Source: Alkaliflexus imshenetskii DSM 15055 (GTDB lineage Bacteria > Bacteroidota > Bacteroidia > Bacteroidales > Marinilabiliaceae). Taken from it: 64,000 bases of DNA. Below, one piece after another: positions 62,592-64,000 of this stretch. The translations under genes were made by a program, and so were the position numbers. Positions within the stretch are counted from its first letter, which is position 1, and each line of letters starts with the position of its first letter. The DNA lies in the NCBI RefSeq assembly GCF_000517065.1, contig NZ_KI912105.1, positions 709,635 to 773,634 on the forward strand, given 5' to 3'. A model generated the notes under the pieces. It was not told where the DNA came from, searched no databases, and worked only from the letters and a program-made list of their open reading frames with translations.

Positions 62592-64000
62592 ATGTTTAAG
62601 AAAGAGATTTATACAGAAAGACGACGCCGGCTGCAACGCCAAGTAAAAACAGGGCTGATTCTGATTATGGGAAATACAGATTCTCCAATGAACTACCCGG
62701 CAAACACTTTTCATTTCAGGCAAGACAGCACATTTCTATATTTCTTTGGCATTGACCAACCCAATCTTGCTGCCGTGATTGATGCTGATAATGACCGCCA
62801 GATACTGTTTGGAGACGATTTCACTCTGAATGACATCATCTGGATGGGGCCGCAGGAACCCCTGGCAGATAAGGCTGCAAAGGCAGGTATCACAGACACT
62901 GCTCCAACCCGCGAGCTGTTTACCGTGATTGCAAATGCAATTAAAAAAGGGCAGCGAATTCACTTCACCCCACCCTATCGTGCCGAAAACAAACTGCTCA
63001 TAGGTGAACTGCTTGGTATAAACCCGCAAAGATTAAACGAATACGCTTCCACCGAATTGATACATGCATGCATTGCTTTACGCAGCATAAAGGAGGATGT
63101 AGAGATTGCCGAAATGGAGAAACAGATGCATACTGCGTATAAAATGCATACCATGGCAATGCAAATGGCGCATCCGGGCATTTCGGAACAGCAGATAACC
63201 GGTGCCATTGAAGGCATTTCGATGGCAGGCGGAGGCATGGTCTCCTTTCCGGTAATATGCTCGGTAAGAGGCGAAACACTTCACAACCACTATCATGGCA
63301 ACATCCTCAAAAAAGGGGACTTGTTGCTTGTTGATGCCGGCTCAGAATCGCCAATGCATTACGCCACTGACCATACAAGAACCACTCCTGTGGGTGGCCT
63401 ATTTACGCAGCAGCAGCGAGAAATATACAACATCGTATTAAATGCAAACAACACTGCCAGGGAAGCCATGAAACCGGAAATCCCATTCAGGGATGTGCAT
63501 TTAACAGCGGCCACTACCATTGCTGCGGGTCTTATTGACATTGGTCTGATGAAAGGCAACGCCGCTGAAGCTGTGACTGCTGGTGCGCACGCACTCTTTT
63601 TTCCACATGGACTGGGGCACATGCTCGGGTTGGATGTACACGACATGGAGGATTACAATGACACATTGGTGGGCTACGATCAGGAAATTACGCGTTCAAC
63701 GCAGTTTGGTCTTGCGGCTTTGCGACTAGGACGCAGATTAAAAGCTGGCTTTGTAGTGACCAACGAGCCGGGCATCTATTTCATACCAGCCCTCATCCAC
63801 AACTGGAGAAACGAACGCAAACACGACGCTTTCATCAATTATGAAAAACTTGATAAATATCTAAACTTTGGCGGAATCCGTCTTGAAGACGATATTTTAA
63901 TCACAGACAGTGGGTCAAGAATTTTGGGTGACCGAATACCCATCTTGCCAGAAGAAGTGGAGGCTGAAGTTCAAAAAGGGCCGGTATCCTTTAGTGTATA
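62592..64000 (+). CDS. pepP: Xaa-Pro aminopeptidase (M24B, aminopeptidase P), end at window edge
   Basis: The frame from the ATG at 62592 runs 469 codons to the right edge, where the last two bases are TA, so the stop could be the very next base. The N-terminal creatinase-like domain has GNTDSPMNYPANTFHFRQD. The pita-bread catalytic domain has all five metal ligands: Asp248 (LLVDAG), Asp260 (YATDHTRT), His343 (HGLGHMLG), Glu392 (TNEPGIYF) and Glu432 (GIRLEDDI). Typical aminopeptidase P proteins of this group are about 455-470 residues, so the protein is essentially complete. It removes N-terminal residues before proline in the cytoplasm. An insertion near 404-425 (HNWRNERKHDAFINYEKL) is common in Bacteroidota members. 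Confidence 0.93.
   Translation, partial: MFKKEIYTERRRRLQRQVKTGLILIMGNTDSPMNYPANTFHFRQDSTFLYFFGIDQPNLAAVIDADNDRQILFGDDFTLNDIIWMGPQEPLADKAAKAGITDTAPTRELFTVIANAIKKGQRIHFTPPYRAENKLLIGELLGINPQRLNEYASTELIHACIALRSIKEDVEIAEMEKQMHTAYKMHTMAMQMAHPGISEQQITGAIEGISMAGGGMVSFPVICSVRGETLHNHYHGNILKKGDLLLVDAGSESPMHYATDHTRTTPVGGLFTQQQREIYNIVLNANNTAREAMKPEIPFRDVHLTAATTIAAGLIDIGLMKGNAAEAVTAGAHALFFPHGLGHMLGLDVHDMEDYNDTLVGYDQEITRSTQFGLAALRLGRRLKAGFVVTNEPGIYFIPALIHNWRNERKHDAFINYEKLDKYLNFGGIRLEDDILITDSGSRILGDRIPILPEEVEAEVQKGPVSFSV

Overview
The window reads as a chromosomal segment from a free-living, polysaccharide-degrading member of the Bacteroidota. The evidence is three SusC/SusD pairs, sensor kinases with two-component propellers, lipoproteins with surface-export-like N-termini, type IX secretion (T9SS) C-terminal domains, TAnnTTTG-type promoters and a moderate GC content. 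T9SS cargo together with a chemoreceptor and a large plant-fibre toolkit suggests Marinilabiliales or a related order; that placement is inference. I saw no rRNA, tRNA, insertion sequence, CRISPR array or phage gene.

Region 1 (1-10.8 kb) is a polysaccharide utilisation locus (PUL) on the minus strand: susC, susD, a surface lipoprotein and a BACON-domain lipoprotein cut by the window edge. It diverges from a propeller-type sensor histidine kinase that lacks the receiver and AraC domains of a full hybrid two-component system. Region 2 (10.8-22.4 kb) is a cello-oligosaccharide operon. In transcription order it has a Nudix-fold regulator, a GPH-type sugar symporter, a GH94 cellobiose phosphorylase, a GH9 endoglucanase lipoprotein, susC and susD. 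The parts form a route from outer-membrane capture through periplasmic cleavage and inner-membrane symport to cytoplasmic phosphorolysis.

Region 3 (22.8-44.3 kb) is a larger PUL on the minus strand. It is headed by a complete hybrid two-component regulator, then susC, susD, a GH10 xylanase, a PKD lipoprotein, a GH2 with a beta-glucuronidase signature, an agarase-related GH-A protein, a GH3 beta-glucosidase and two T9SS-secreted proteins, one with a CBM6. A SpoIIAA/STAS-like small protein closes the run. The substrate is a beta-linked hemicellulose or uronic-acid-containing glycan; I cannot fix it from sequence alone.

Region 4 (44.7-48.7 kb) holds a low-molecular-weight tyrosine phosphatase, galM, galK and a second Nudix-type regulator. 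Region 5 (49.0-52.4 kb) is a vitamin B12 uptake operon with a promoter, a cobalamin riboswitch, a BtuB-like receptor and a BtuG-like propeller lipoprotein. Region 6 (52.6-56.8 kb) has two tandem XylF-like sugar-binding lipoproteins with no ABC transporter beside them, divergent from a methyl-accepting chemotaxis protein; this is a candidate sugar-sensing unit. Region 7 (56.8-64 kb) is mostly housekeeping (MmcQ/YjbR, YraN, LdcA, MetG, an M24 aminopeptidase P) with one GH28 polygalacturonase. Strong bidirectional terminators separate the convergent units, and several hairpins lie inside the PUL operons.
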